A stretch of DNA of 64,000 nt from Stenotrophomonas sp. BIO128-Bstrain (GTDB lineage Bacteria > Pseudomonadota > Gammaproteobacteria > Xanthomonadales > Xanthomonadaceae). The stretch covers positions 124,001-188,000 of the forward strand of contig NZ_CP124620.1 in the NCBI RefSeq assembly GCF_030128875.1, read 5' to 3'. Below are positions 1 to 9,008 of this stretch, one piece after another. Each line of letters starts with the position of its first letter. The stretch's first letter is position 1. The notes under the pieces were generated by a model. That model saw nothing but the letters and a program-made list of their open reading frames with translations. It searched no databases and had not been told where the DNA came from. The position numbers were made by a program, and so were the translations under genes.

Positions 1-325
1 CCTGCTGCTGGTGGCGATGCTCAGCTCCAAGGGCGCCGCCGGCGTCACCGGCGCCGGCTTCATCACCCTGGCCGCCACCCTGGCCGTGGTGCCGGAAGTG
101 CCGGTGGCCGGCATGGCGCTGATCCTGGGCGTGGACCGCTTCATGAGCGAATGCCGCTCGCTGACCAACTTCATCGGCAATGCCGTGGCCACGGTGGTGG
201 TCTCGCGCTGGGAAAACGCGCTGGATCGTGACCGCCTGGCGATGGTGCTCGATGGCCGTGAAGCCGAGCTGCCGCCGCTGGTGGTCGATGACCTGCCGGC
301 GACGCTGCCGGCCCCGGCGCATTGA
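1..325 (+). CDS. dctA: C4-dicarboxylate:cation symporter DctA, C-terminal part only
   Basis: The gene enters from the left edge; the reading frame begins at base 2 and about 107 residues remain. The protein is a DAACS-family inner-membrane symporter that imports succinate, fumarate or malate with protons or sodium. What is visible is the conserved C-terminal half: the segment [19 protein letters not shown], a hydrophobic helix with [19 protein letters not shown], and the [19 protein letters not shown] stretch that ends the transport domain. A polar tail follows. Family membership is clear. DctA versus the glutamate transporter GltP is inferred from the [11 protein letters not shown] motif and from the malic enzyme next door, which would consume an imported C4 acid. 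Confidence 0.85.
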   Translation, partial: LLLVAMLSSKGAAGVTGAGFITLAATLAVVPEVPVAGMALILGVDRFMSECRSLTNFIGNAVATVVVSRWENALDRDRLAMVLDGREAELPPLVVDDLPATLPAPAH

Positions 326-349
326 GCCCGATGAGCTGATTGTGTGGTG

Positions 350-396
350 CATGGTCGTGCCGTTCCTGCCGGGGCGGCACGGCCATGTTTTGTTTT
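350..396 (+). terminator. Rho-independent terminator after dctA
   Basis: A 13-base inverted repeat (350-362 with 375-387, one G:U pair) encloses a 12-base loop and is followed by TTTTGTTTT on the plus strand. It lies 25 bases after the dctA stop codon. Confidence 0.75.
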
Positions 397-524
397 GAAG
401 GCCCGGTGCGCGCTGCTGGATTATGTGCGGTTGCAGCATGACCGCGACAGCGTAGCGACAGGTCCGTCCACGCCAACGGGGGTATGATCCCCTGTTCCTC
501 TCGCCCATTCATCTGCAGAAAGCG

Positions 525-2819
525 ATGTCCAACGAAGATTTCAAACAGGCAGCCCTCGACTATCACCGGCTCTCGCCGCCCGGCAAGATCAAGGTCACCG
601 CGACCAAGCCGATGTTGACCCAGCGCGATCTGTCGTTGGCGTACTCCCCGGGCGTGGCACACGCCTGCGAGGCGATCATGGCCGACCCGCAGCAGGCCAG
701 CGAGCTCACCGCACGCGGCAACCTGGTCGCCGTGATCTCCAATGGCACCGCCGTGCTGGGCCTGGGCAACATCGGCCCGCTGGCCGGCAAGCCGGTCATG
801 GAAGGCAAGGGCGTGCTGTTCCAGAAGTTCGCCGGCATCGATGTGTTCGACATCGAGATCGATGAAAACGACCCGGACAAGCTGGTCGACATCATCGCCT
901 CGCTGGAACCGACCTTCGGTGGCATCAACCTGGAAGACATCAAGGCACCGGAGTGCTTCATCGTCGAGCGCAAGCTGCGCGAGCGCATGAACATCCCGGT
1001 GTTCCATGACGATCAGCACGGCACCGCGATCATCGTCGGTGCGGCCGTGCTCAACGCCATGCTGGTCACCGGCAAGAAGATCGAAGAGGTGAAGCTGGCC
1101 ACCACCGGCATGGGCGCGGCGGGCATCTCCTGCGTCAACATGCTGGTCTCGCTGGGCCTGAAGAAAGAAAATATCCTCGCCTTCGACCGCGACGGCGTGA
1201 TCCACACCGGCCGCAGCGATCTGGACCCGGAGAAGGCGCGTTACGCGCGTGATACCGACAAGCGCACGCTGGCCGAGATCGTCGATGGGGCGGACATCTT
1301 CCTGGGCCTGTCGGCCCCGGGCATCCTGACCGCGGACATGGTCAAGACCATGGCCAAGGATCCGGTGATCTTCGCCCTGGCCAACCCGACCCCGGAAATC
1401 ATGCCGGAAGTGGCCCGTTCGGTCCGCCCGGACGCGCTGATCGGTACCGGTCGTTCGGACTACCCGAACCAGATCAACAACGTGCTGTGCTTCCCGTACC
1501 TGTTCCGTGGTGCGCTGGACGTCGGCGCGACCGCGATCAACGAGGAAATGAAGATCGCCTGCGTGCACGCGATCGCCGCGATGGCACGCCGCGAGGCCAG
1601 CGACCTGGGCTCGGCCTATGGCGATGAGACCCCGAGCTTCGGCCGTGACTACCTGATTCCGCGTCCGTTCGACCGTCGCCTGCTGGTGGAGCTGTCGGCC
1701 GCCGTGGCCCAGGCCGCGATGGATTCGGGCGTGGCCACGCGTCCGGTCGCCGACATGGGCGCCTACCGCGAGAAGCTGGCCCAGTTCGTTTACCGCACCA
1801 GCCTGATGATGAAGCCGGTCTACGACCGTGCACGTTCGGACAAGCAGCGCGTGGTGTACGCCGAAGGCGAAGAAGAAGTGGTGCTGCGCGCGGTGCAGAA
1901 CGTGGTCGATGAAGGCCTGGCGCAGCCGATCCTGATCGGCCGCCCGGACGTGATCGAATCGCGTATCGAGCGCCTGGGCCTGCGCATGAAGGCCGGTGTC
2001 GACTTCGACATCACCAACATCAACGACGACCCGCGCTTCAACGATTACTGGCAGTACTACCACAACCTCACCGGCCGCCGCGGTGTGACCGTGGCCGCGG
2101 CCAAGAACCTGATGCGCTCGCGCCCGACCCTGATCGCGGCGGTGATGGTGGCGCGTGGCGAAGCCGACGCGATGCTGACCGGCGTGGTCGGCCGCTTCCA
2201 CAAGAAGCTGGGCTACGTGCGCAGCGTGCTGCCGCTGGAAGCCAAGGTGACCTCCACCTCGGCGATGACCGGCGTGATCAACCAGCAGGGCGTGTTCTTC
2301 TTCGTGGATACCCACGTGCAGGAAGACCCGACCGCCGAGCAGATCACCGAAGCCACGCTGCAGGCGGCGTACCGCATGAAGCTGTTCGGCATCGAGCCGA
2401 AGGTGGCGTTGCTGTCGCACTCCAACTTCGGCAGCCACGATTCCAGGGACGCGCTGAAGATGCGTGCGGTCCGCGAGATGCTGCTCAAGCGCAACCCGCG
2501 TCTGAATGTGGATGGCGAAATGCAGGGCGACACTGCATGGGATGAAGCCCTGCGCCAGAAGCTGCTGCCCAACAGCACGCTGAAGGGCCGCGCCAACCTG
2601 TTCGTGCTCCCCAACCTGGAAGCGGCCAACATCGCCTACAACCTGGTACGCGTGTTCACCGACGGCGTGGCGATCGGCCCGATCCTGATGGGCGTGGCCA
2701 AGCCGGTGCACATCCTGACCACCAGCGCGACCTCGCGCCGCGTGCTCAACATGACCGCGATCGCGGCCGTGGATGCGCAGATCCGGAAACAACTGGAGGC
2801 GGAAAAGAACGGCGCGTAA
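525..2819 (+). CDS. maeB: NADP-dependent malic enzyme, MaeB-type hybrid with C-terminal PTA domain
   Basis: The enzyme oxidatively decarboxylates malate to pyruvate and makes NADPH in the cytoplasm. The 764 residues match the usual length of MaeB hybrids. The malic domain comes first (about 20-160): [15 protein letters not shown] with catalytic Tyr40, then the [16 protein letters not shown] region and [10 protein letters not shown] dinucleotide-binding domain follows, with [10 protein letters not shown]. From about residue 430 a phosphotransacetylase-like domain runs to the end ([32 protein letters not shown]). In this family the PTA part is known as a regulatory module that senses acetyl-CoA rather than an active PTA. 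The ATG at 525 starts the usual [15 protein letters not shown]-terminus. It sits downstream of dctA, which fits C4-acid use. Confidence 0.96.
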   Translation: MSNEDFKQAALDYHRLSPPGKIKVTATKPMLTQRDLSLAYSPGVAHACEAIMADPQQASELTARGNLVAVISNGTAVLGLGNIGPLAGKPVMEGKGVLFQKFAGIDVFDIEIDENDPDKLVDIIASLEPTFGGINLEDIKAPECFIVERKLRERMNIPVFHDDQHGTAIIVGAAVLNAMLVTGKKIEEVKLATTGMGAAGISCVNMLVSLGLKKENILAFDRDGVIHTGRSDLDPEKARYARDTDKRTLAEIVDGADIFLGLSAPGILTADMVKTMAKDPVIFALANPTPEIMPEVARSVRPDALIGTGRSDYPNQINNVLCFPYLFRGALDVGATAINEEMKIACVHAIAAMARREASDLGSAYGDETPSFGRDYLIPRPFDRRLLVELSAAVAQAAMDSGVATRPVADMGAYREKLAQFVYRTSLMMKPVYDRARSDKQRVVYAEGEEEVVLRAVQNVVDEGLAQPILIGRPDVIESRIERLGLRMKAGVDFDITNINDDPRFNDYWQYYHNLTGRRGVTVAAAKNLMRSRPTLIAAVMVARGEADAMLTGVVGRFHKKLGYVRSVLPLEAKVTSTSAMTGVINQQGVFFFVDTHVQEDPTAEQITEATLQAAYRMKLFGIEPKVALLSHSNFGSHDSRDALKMRAVREMLLKRNPRLNVDGEMQGDTAWDEALRQKLLPNSTLKGRANLFVLPNLEAANIAYNLVRVFTDGVAIGPILMGVAKPVHILTTSATSRRVLNMTAIAAVDAQIRKQLEAEKNGA

Positions 2820-2849
2820 CCCGCCGGTCTTTTTGACCCCCAGTTGCCA

Positions 2850-2881
2850 GAACGCGCCCTTCGGGGCGCGTTCTCGTTTCG
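2850..2881 (+). terminator. Rho-independent terminator after maeB
   Basis: AGAACGCGCCC, loop TTCG and GGGCGCGTTCT form a stable GC-rich hairpin followed by CGTTT. It lies about 30 bases beyond the maeB stop. Confidence 0.75.
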
Positions 2882-3245
2882 GGCAGCGAAACCGGTGGCT
2901 CTGCCACACGCGCGCCGCACAGACGTCACCGCCCTGCAACCTCCCAGGCGCCCAATAGCACCACGCGGCCCGGCCGTGGTGGCGCTCCGGTGGGGGCGCC
3001 GCCACCCTGGGCCCGACCATATCCTCCACGGTCAGCCACGGGAACGGTGTCATGCGCGATCCACGCACGAAGCGGTATTTCCAGCAGTTGTTCGCGCTGT
3101 ACGCCGGGTTGGTGGGCGCGCGCTGACCCACGAAAGCGTACCGATCAACGGTCGGTACCTGCCAACACCCCGTGGGCACCGATGGCACCGGTAGTGCCGG
3201 CCGCTGGCCGGCGCCTCGCAGACGCCGATCGGGCACCCGGAGCAA
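2882..3245. other. Intergenic region between convergent genes, with two palindromic repeats
   Basis: No convincing gene is present. The region holds the palindrome GTACCGATCAACGGTCGGTA(C) at 3138-3158 and a SMAG-type element GTAGTGCCGGCCGCTGGCCG(GC) at 3191-3213. A 24-codon open frame at 3052-3126 (MRDPRTKRYFQQLFALYAGL...) has a poor ribosome-binding site and is not called as a gene. Confidence 0.6.
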
Positions 3246-3944
3246 TCAGCGTGCCCGCACGTACTGTTCCCACAACGCCGGCAACGCCACGCCACTGAGC
3301 GTTTCCCACAACGCCGGCGTGTAGCGCCCCTCGCGCAGGGCGCCATCGAGGGCCTTCACCAGCCCGGGATGCTGCGCCTCGCTCCAGGCGAGAAACGCAC
3401 CGGTCACCCGGTAGCCGGTATCGAAGTTCTGCTCCGGCTTGACCTGCGTGGGCAACGCCCAGCCGGCCCCGGCATTGTCCTCGCCGTAGCGGTCGCGGGC
3501 GTAATCGGCGATGCCTTCCACCAGCCAGCCCGGCACGCGCGCATTGGCGTACTCCGGGTAGCCCTGCACGATATGCATGGCTTCATGGGTGACCAGATCG
3601 ATGTCGCCCGGGTGCTTGGCCAGCCACGCCGGGTTGATCGTGATCGTCGCCGCCTGCGCCTTCTCACCGACAAAGGCGATGCCGTCGTAACCGGGGTCGA
3701 TCACGATGCCGACCTGCGTCGGCGCGGCAGGATGGAAATCGGCGCGCTCGCGCAGGTAGGCGCCGAAAAACGTCTCGATGATGCGCTCGCGCACCTTCGC
3801 GGCCAGCGCATCGCTGGGGTCGCGGTAGTGCAGGGTCACATCCTCGCGGGTCTGTGTGGCCTCGAACGCGTGGGCATCGGCCAGCCCGGCGCCGACCAGC
3901 AGGGCGGCCAACAGGCAACGGGAGATCGGCATGCGGGGCCTCAT
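3246..3944 (-). CDS. Secreted basic-secretory-protein-family putative metallopeptidase
   Basis: This is a 232-residue exported protein. After an N-terminal signal sequence (MPISRCLLAALLVGAGLADAHA) it carries a zinc-site-like LVTHEAMHIVQGYPEY, then PGWLVEGIADYARDRYG and a conserved tryptophan-rich C-terminus. This is the layout of the basic secretory protein family (BSP), whose members are putative peptidases of bacteria, fungi and plants. The ATG at 3944 overlaps the stop of the upstream GH92 gene (ATGA), so the two are translationally coupled. A second ATG at 3932 would also give a good signal peptide. The pairing with a secreted mannosidase suggests joint breakdown of glycoprotein material outside the cytoplasm; the substrate is unknown. 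Confidence 0.82.
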   Translation of the reverse strand: MRPRMPISRCLLAALLVGAGLADAHAFEATQTREDVTLHYRDPSDALAAKVRERIIETFFGAYLRERADFHPAAPTQVGIVIDPGYDGIAFVGEKAQAATITINPAWLAKHPGDIDLVTHEAMHIVQGYPEYANARVPGWLVEGIADYARDRYGEDNAGAGWALPTQVKPEQNFDTGYRVTGAFLAWSEAQHPGLVKALDGALREGRYTPALWETLSGVALPALWEQYVRAR

Positions 3945-6900
3945 CGGGTGGTGGCCGGGGCGAGCAGTTCGACTTCGGCCAGCTGCAGGCGGCCGGGTGC
4001 CGCAATGCGCAGGCGGTACTCGGCATAGCGGCCCGGCTGGGCGATGCGGAACGGACGGGTCTGCATGGCCCAGGCGAAGGCTTCGCCCCGGCGCTGGTCG
4101 ACCTGCACCCAGCGGCCCCCGGTGGTGCGTGCCTCCAGCGTCCATTCGCCGCCGCGGATCGGGCCATTGCCGCTGGTCAGGGTGTACATCGAGGGTGTAC
4201 CCGCGGCGACGTTGCTGAAGGTGATCGTGCTGGAGCCGCCCAGCGGCAGCGCCGTGGCCGCGTCGTCATCGATCAGCGGCGTGGCCGCCCGGCCGTCGCC
4301 GAGCTGGGCGGTGGCGCCGCTGCCAAGCAGGTCGTGCAGCAGGGCCGGCTGCTGGCCGCGCGCGGTGAGCGAGCGCGGTGCATCATCCGGGCCGGTGCCC
4401 CAGCGCGAAGGTTCCGGGCCCATGACGAAGTCCAGCGTGGCGCCCTTGGCGAGCAGCTCGTGCGGCAGCCAGGTCCTGGTCCACGGCGTGCCGTTCACCT
4501 TCAACGACTGCACGTAGATGTTGGTGGCCGAGTTCTCCGGCGCGTTGACGGTCAGCACCGCGCCGCCCTGCAGCTCGACACGGGCGTGGCGGAACAGCGG
4601 CGAACCGATCACGTACTCCGGCGCGCCCATGCGCAGCGGATAGATGCCCAGCGACGCGAACAGGTACCACGCCGAGGTCTCGCCGTTGTCCTCATCGCCC
4701 GGGTAGCCTTGGCCGATCTCACTGCCCAGGTACAGGCGCGACAGGATCTCGCGCACATGCTGCTGGGTCTTCCACGGCTGCCCGGCATACAGGTACATCC
4801 ACGGGATGTGGTGCGCCGGCTGGTTGCTGTGCGCGTACATGCCCATGCGCACATCGCGCGCCTCGGTCATTTCATGGATGGTGCCGCCGTAGGAACCGGA
4901 GAACGCGGCATCGGCGGTTTCCGGGGTGGCGAAGAACGTGTCCAGCTTGGCCGCCAGCTGCTCGCGGCCACCGTACAGCGCGGCCAGCCCTTCGCCGTCG
5001 TGCGCGGCGGTGAAGGCGAAGGTCCAGCCGTTGGATTCGGTGTAGTCATGGCCCCACACGCGCGGGTCGTAGTCCTTGGCATCCAGCCGCCAGCTGCCAT
5101 CCGGTTTGCGCCCCTGGAAGAAGCCCGCGGCCGGATCGAACAGCGTGGCGTAGGTGCCAGCGCGGTGACGGAAATAATCGGCTTCAGTGGCATAGCGTTC
5201 GCGGGCGGCCGGGGTATCGGCCTGTTTGGCCAGGGCCTCGGCCATGTTGGCCACGCCGAAATCGTTGAGCGCGCCTTCCATCGTCCACGACATGCCTTCA
5301 TGCACATCGGCAGTGGCGTAGCCGCGGAAGGTGGAACGGTCCATGCCCTTGCGCCCGACATGGCGGTCCGGCGGAACCACGGTCGCGTTCTTCAGCGCGG
5401 CGGCATAGGCCTCCTGCGCGTCGAAACCGCCGATCCCCTTCAGCCACGCATCGGCGAAGGCCACGTCCGAACTGGTGCCCACCATCAGGTCGGCATAGCC
5501 GGGCGAGGACCAGCGGGCGACCCAGCCGCCGGCGCGGTACTGCTCCAGGAAGCCCTGCACCAGCGCACCGGCATCGTCCTTGGTGAACAGCGCATACGCC
5601 GGCCAGGTGGTGCGGAAGGTGTCCCAGAAGCCGTTGTTGACGTAGACCTTGCCGTCGCGCACCGGCGCGAAGCTGCGCGTGGCGCTGCCGTCGGTGTTCT
5701 CGTCCGAGGCACTGGCCTGGCTGGCATAGCGCCAGTCAGGTGCCGCCGCAGTACCGGCGTTCTCGTGCCCGGAGTTGGGATAGAGGTAAAGGCGGTACAG
5801 GTTGGAATACAGCGTGGTCTTCTGGTCGTCGGTGGCGTCGCCCACGTCGAAACGGGCCAGGCGCTGGTCCCAGGCATCCTGCGCGCGTGCGGCTACGCGG
5901 TCGACATCGTCAGCGGCCGACAGCTCCAGCGCGAGGTTGTGGCGCGCCTGCTCGACCGAGATCAGCGAGGTGGCGATGCGCATCGAGACGCGGCGGTCGG
6001 CACCGGCATCGAACTTGATGTAGCCGGTCGGGCGGCCGGTCTCCACGGTGCCGCTGCTGCGCCACGGCCGGTCGAAGCTGGCCACCACGTACATGCGGGT
6101 GGCGCCGGTGGACAGGCCGCTGCGGGTGTCGGTGTAGCCGGAGAGCGTCTGCGTCGCCGCATCCAGGGTCAGCCCGCCGCGGGCATCGACATTGTCGAAC
6201 AGCAGGTTGGCATCGCCCCCTTCCGGGAATGCGAAGCGGAACACCGCGGCGTGGTCGGTTGGCGCGATCGACGCCGCGATGCCGTTGTCGAAGCGTACGT
6301 CGTAGCGGTACGGACGGGCCTGTTCGTTGTCGCGCGAGAAGCTCAGCGCACGCTTGCTGCGGTCGGCCTCTGGCACGCCACGGGTCGCCGACGGCATCAC
6401 CTGGAAGGTCTGGCGGTCGCCCATCCAGGGGCTGGGCTGGTGGCTCAGTGCCAGCGCCTGCAGGCGCGGCCGGTTGGCCGCGTCGTTCTGTTCGTTCCAG
6501 CGGTACAGCCAGGTCAGCGAGCCGGCATCGGTCACCGGTGTCCAGAAGTTGAAGCCATGCGGCACGGCGGTGGCCGGGAAATTGTTGCCGCGCGAGAAGG
6601 TGCCGTTGGCCTGCGTGCCGCGGGTGGTCAGCACCCAGTCCGAGGGACGCTGCGGCGTGCTGCGCGGCTGCGCCTGCAGGCGGACGTCGTCGATCCAACC
6701 GGCGACCGGGGCGCCCTCGGCGCTGGCGACCTCCAGCTCCAGTGCGACCACGCGCCGCCCGCGCAGGGCCGGGGTGTCGCCCAGGCGCACGGCTTTGCGC
6801 GCCCACTGCTGCGGGTACAGCGTCTTCGAATCGCCCTGCGCACGCGCGCCCAGCGCCACGCCATGGTGATCGCGCGCGGCACTGGCCGAAACGCGCGTGC

Positions 6901-7297
6901 CGTCGTCCAGGACCAGGTCAAGCGAGACGTAGGTCGAGGCCACGGTGTCCTTGCCGACGATCTCGGGCAGCACGAGCCAGGACAGCGTGGTGTCGGCGTC
7001 GATGGTCAGATGGGTTTTGAAGAGCTGGCGGCGCGCCTGGCCGCCGGTGCTGGCGTAATGCAGCGCATGCAGGCCGCTGTAACCGACGCCGGGCTTGGCC
7101 GCGTAGGGCGCGGCGGGGCCATTGCCGATCCGGACCTGCAGGGCGCCGTCGCCCGCCGCCGCGGCCGGGGCTGGCTGGCCCGGCTCGAAGGAAGTCTGCA
7201 GGCCCTGCGCGGCCGCCGGCAACGCGATGGATGCGCAGGCCAGGGCCAGGGCGAGGGGAAGGGCGCGGCGGGCGGGGCGCAGGTCGGACAGGGTCAT
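3941..7297 (-). CDS. GH92-family alpha-mannosidase, secreted
   Basis: This is a 1118-residue exported glycoside hydrolase. Family 92 enzymes are calcium-dependent exo-alpha-mannosidases acting on N-glycan or yeast mannan. A signal peptide (residues about 1-31, ending LPAAAQG) is followed by an N-terminal beta-sandwich region (NNFPATAVPHGFNFWTPVTD) and the catalytic (alpha/alpha)6 region with NNGFWDTFRTTWPAY, SWTMEGALNDFGVANMAE, HSNQPAHHIPWMYLYAGQPW and GDEDNGETSAWYLFASLGIY, all typical of the family. The last 140 residues look like a discoidin-type carbohydrate-binding module (PGRYAEYRLRI, LQLAEVELL). The ATG at 7297 is chosen over longer forms because it gives the signal peptide and has GGGAG 8 bases upstream. 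It is co-transcribed with the BSP-like peptidase. The upstream region carries a duplicated element. Confidence 0.93.
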   Translation of the reverse strand: MTLSDLRPARRALPLALALACASIALPAAAQGLQTSFEPGQPAPAAAAGDGALQVRIGNGPAAPYAAKPGVGYSGLHALHYASTGGQARRQLFKTHLTIDADTTLSWLVLPEIVGKDTVASTYVSLDLVLDDGTRVSASAARDHHGVALGARAQGDSKTLYPQQWARKAVRLGDTPALRGRRVVALELEVASAEGAPVAGWIDDVRLQAQPRSTPQRPSDWVLTTRGTQANGTFSRGNNFPATAVPHGFNFWTPVTDAGSLTWLYRWNEQNDAANRPRLQALALSHQPSPWMGDRQTFQVMPSATRGVPEADRSKRALSFSRDNEQARPYRYDVRFDNGIAASIAPTDHAAVFRFAFPEGGDANLLFDNVDARGGLTLDAATQTLSGYTDTRSGLSTGATRMYVVASFDRPWRSSGTVETGRPTGYIKFDAGADRRVSMRIATSLISVEQARHNLALELSAADDVDRVAARAQDAWDQRLARFDVGDATDDQKTTLYSNLYRLYLYPNSGHENAGTAAAPDWRYASQASASDENTDGSATRSFAPVRDGKVYVNNGFWDTFRTTWPAYALFTKDDAGALVQGFLEQYRAGGWVARWSSPGYADLMVGTSSDVAFADAWLKGIGGFDAQEAYAAALKNATVVPPDRHVGRKGMDRSTFRGYATADVHEGMSWTMEGALNDFGVANMAEALAKQADTPAARERYATEADYFRHRAGTYATLFDPAAGFFQGRKPDGSWRLDAKDYDPRVWGHDYTESNGWTFAFTAAHDGEGLAALYGGREQLAAKLDTFFATPETADAAFSGSYGGTIHEMTEARDVRMGMYAHSNQPAHHIPWMYLYAGQPWKTQQHVREILSRLYLGSEIGQGYPGDEDNGETSAWYLFASLGIYPLRMGAPEYVIGSPLFRHARVELQGGAVLTVNAPENSATNIYVQSLKVNGTPWTRTWLPHELLAKGATLDFVMGPEPSRWGTGPDDAPRSLTARGQQPALLHDLLGSGATAQLGDGRAATPLIDDDAATALPLGGSSTITFSNVAAGTPSMYTLTSGNGPIRGGEWTLEARTTGGRWVQVDQRRGEAFAWAMQTRPFRIAQPGRYAEYRLRIAAPGRLQLAEVELLAPATTR

Positions 7298-7477
7298 GCA
7301 AGGGTCTCCCGGGAAGGGCAGGCGGCAGGCAGGACCCGCATCGATGGCCACGGCGGACGGCGTCGCCCCAGCCATCGGCGGACGGCAGGTAAAGAGGCGA
7401 TGCATGTCCGGTGGGGGCGGGCAGGCGATCGGGTCGATGATCGGTACCGGTCGATCCTGCATCACCGCAACTGGCCC

Positions 7478-7560
7478 TGACAAGTGCAATTAGTTCGATC
7501 TAAATCCGGCAAATCCGTTTCGTATCGAATTGTTGACAAGCAATTTGGATCGATTTAAAA
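7478..7560. promoter_or_regulatory. Duplicated operator-like element between GH92 and the CHCC gene
   Basis: Two related copies lie 56 bases apart: TGACAAG(tg)CAATTAGTTCGATCTAAAT at 7478-7505 and TGACAAG-CAATTTGGATCGATTTAAAA at 7534-7560. The second contains a perfect TTGACA (7533-7538) with a weak TAAAAG 17 bases later, so it could drive the plus-strand zinc-finger gene. The copies could also be operators for the minus-strand GH92 gene. The regulator is unknown. Confidence 0.5.
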
Positions 7561-7682
7561 GGACCGATGATGCGTCGCCGGGGCCCGCGGCGGCGCGAGG
7601 CATCCGCAGGGCCCCTGCGGCCTGACGCGGCCACCAGATGCTAGAATCCACGGTCTCGCAACCCCCTTTGTGTGTCCACGCC

Positions 7683-7880
7683 ATGAGCCATACCGCCACT
7701 GCGCCCGCCAACGCCGAGAAGCGTTACACCGTGCACCGCAGCGACCTGCCGCTGAGCTGCCCGACGCCGGAAATGGCGCTGTGGAACTCGCACCCGCGCG
7801 TGTACCTGCCGATCGAAGACGAGCCCAACTGCGAGGCCGCGTGCCCGTACTGCGGCGCCGTGTTCGTGCTCGCCGACTGA
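7683..7880 (+). CDS. Small CHCC-type zinc-finger protein
   Basis: This 65-residue cytoplasmic protein belongs to the zf-CHCC family, related to the NDUFS6 zinc domain and bacterial YgiM-unrelated short proteins. The conserved core is LWNSHPRVYLPIEDEPNCEAACPYCGAVF: one His and three Cys (C-x3-C-x2-C) that would bind a zinc ion. No enzymatic function is known for the stand-alone bacterial form. The ATG at 7683 is preferred over an upstream in-frame ATG at 7638 because the conserved part is short. It sits 15 bases before the glycosyltransferase and may be cotranscribed with it. Confidence 0.85.
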   Translation: MSHTATAPANAEKRYTVHRSDLPLSCPTPEMALWNSHPRVYLPIEDEPNCEAACPYCGAVFVLAD

Positions 7881-7895
7881 TCCGCGGACCACACT

Positions 7896-9008
7896 GTGCG
7901 CCGACTGACCGTGGTGCAGCTGCTGCCGGCGCTGCACTCCGGCGGGGTCGAACGCTCCACCCTTGAGATCGCCTCCGCCCTGGTTGCCGCCGGCCACCGG
8001 GCCATCGTCGTGTCCGCCGGTGGGCGCCTGGTCGAGCCGCTGCTGGCCAGTGGCGCCGAACACCTGACCCTGGATATCGGCCGCAAATCGCTGTTGACCC
8101 TGCGTCACGTGCTGACCCTGCGCAATCTCTTCAACGAGGTGGGCGCGGACATCGTGCACGCGCGCTCGCGGCTGCCGGCATGGCTGGGCCTGTACGCGGT
8201 GCGCAATCTGCCTGCGGCGACCCGCCCACATTGGGTCACCACCGTGCACGGCCTCAATTCCCCGGGCCGCTACAGCGCGGTGATGACCAGCGGCGAGCGC
8301 GTGATCTGCGTGTCCAACAGCGTGCGCGAGTTCGTGCAGACGCATTACCCCAGTGTCCCGGCCGAGCGGCTGCAGGTGATCCCCCGCGGTGTCGATGTCG
8401 CGCAGTTCCCGCGCGTGGGCCGCCAGGACAGGCGCGCGCGTCTGGCGGTGGCCGGGCAGCATCCGGCGCTGGCCGGCGATGCGCCGCTGCTGTTGCTGCC
8501 TGGCCGCGGCACCCGCCTGAAAGGGCATCGCCACGCCCTGACCCTGCTGGCCGGGCTGCATGCTGCCGGCGTGCCGGCCAGACTGTGGATGCCGGGCACG
8601 CGCGAGCCGGGCCGCGAATCCTATGTCGCCGAACTGGACGCTCAGGCACGCAGCCTGGGTGTGTACGATGCGGTGCTGATGACCGCGCCGACCTCGCGCA
8701 TCGCGCAGGCCTATGCCGCCAGCGATCTGGTGCTGCAGCTCTCGGACAAGGCCGAAGCGTTCGGCCGCACCGTGGTCGAAGCGCTGTCGGTGGGTCGCCC
8801 CGTGCTGGGCTGGAACCACGGCGGCGTGGGCGAGTTGTTGACTCAGCTGCAACCCTCCGGCGCGGTACCCTTGGGCGACGCCGATGCGCTGTTGGCGCGC
8901 GCGCAGCAGCTGTTGCTGCAGCCGCCGGCCTTGCCGTCGCGGATCCCGTTTACCTTGCAGGCGATGCAGCGTGACACGCTCCAGCTCTATGCCTCCCTCG
9001 TCGGCTGA
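7896..9008 (+). CDS. Glycosyltransferase family 4 protein (LPS core or surface glycan)
   Basis: This 370-residue GT-B glycosyltransferase begins at a GTG. The N-terminal acceptor domain shows LLPALHSGGVERSTLEIASAL, typical of GT4/WaaG-like enzymes. The C-terminal nucleotide-sugar domain contains [18 protein letters not shown], and YAASDLVLQLSDKAEAFGRT with VVEALSVGRPVLGWNHGG carries the conserved E-x7-E motif. It presumably transfers a sugar to lipopolysaccharide core or a related surface glycan on the cytoplasmic face of the inner membrane. The next gene, an O-antigen ligase/polymerase-like protein, starts 20 bases before this one ends, so the two are coupled. The sugar and acceptor cannot be read from sequence. 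Confidence 0.88.
   Translation: MRRLTVVQLLPALHSGGVERSTLEIASALVAAGHRAIVVSAGGRLVEPLLASGAEHLTLDIGRKSLLTLRHVLTLRNLFNEVGADIVHARSRLPAWLGLYAVRNLPAATRPHWVTTVHGLNSPGRYSAVMTSGERVICVSNSVREFVQTHYPSVPAERLQVIPRGVDVAQFPRVGRQDRRARLAVAGQHPALAGDAPLLLLPGRGTRLKGHRHALTLLAGLHAAGVPARLWMPGTREPGRESYVAELDAQARSLGVYDAVLMTAPTSRIAQAYAASDLVLQLSDKAEAFGRTVVEALSVGRPVLGWNHGGVGELLTQLQPSGAVPLGDADALLARAQQLLLQPPALPSRIPFTLQAMQRDTLQLYASLVG

Noticed and set aside
171..3245. Very long minus-strand open frame opposite maeB
   Set aside because: It mirrors a well-supported gene; high GC third positions suppress stop codons in this antisense frame. The translation is His/Arg/Val-rich low-complexity sequence with no domain.
3854..7480. 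1208-codon plus-strand frame opposite the GH92 gene
   Set aside because: Antisense shadow of GH92; composition is Arg/Gly/His-rich and no motif is visible.
7122..7493. 123-codon plus-strand frame before the zinc-finger gene
   Set aside because: Overlaps the GH92 signal-peptide region antisense and runs across the probable operator; Arg-rich translation.
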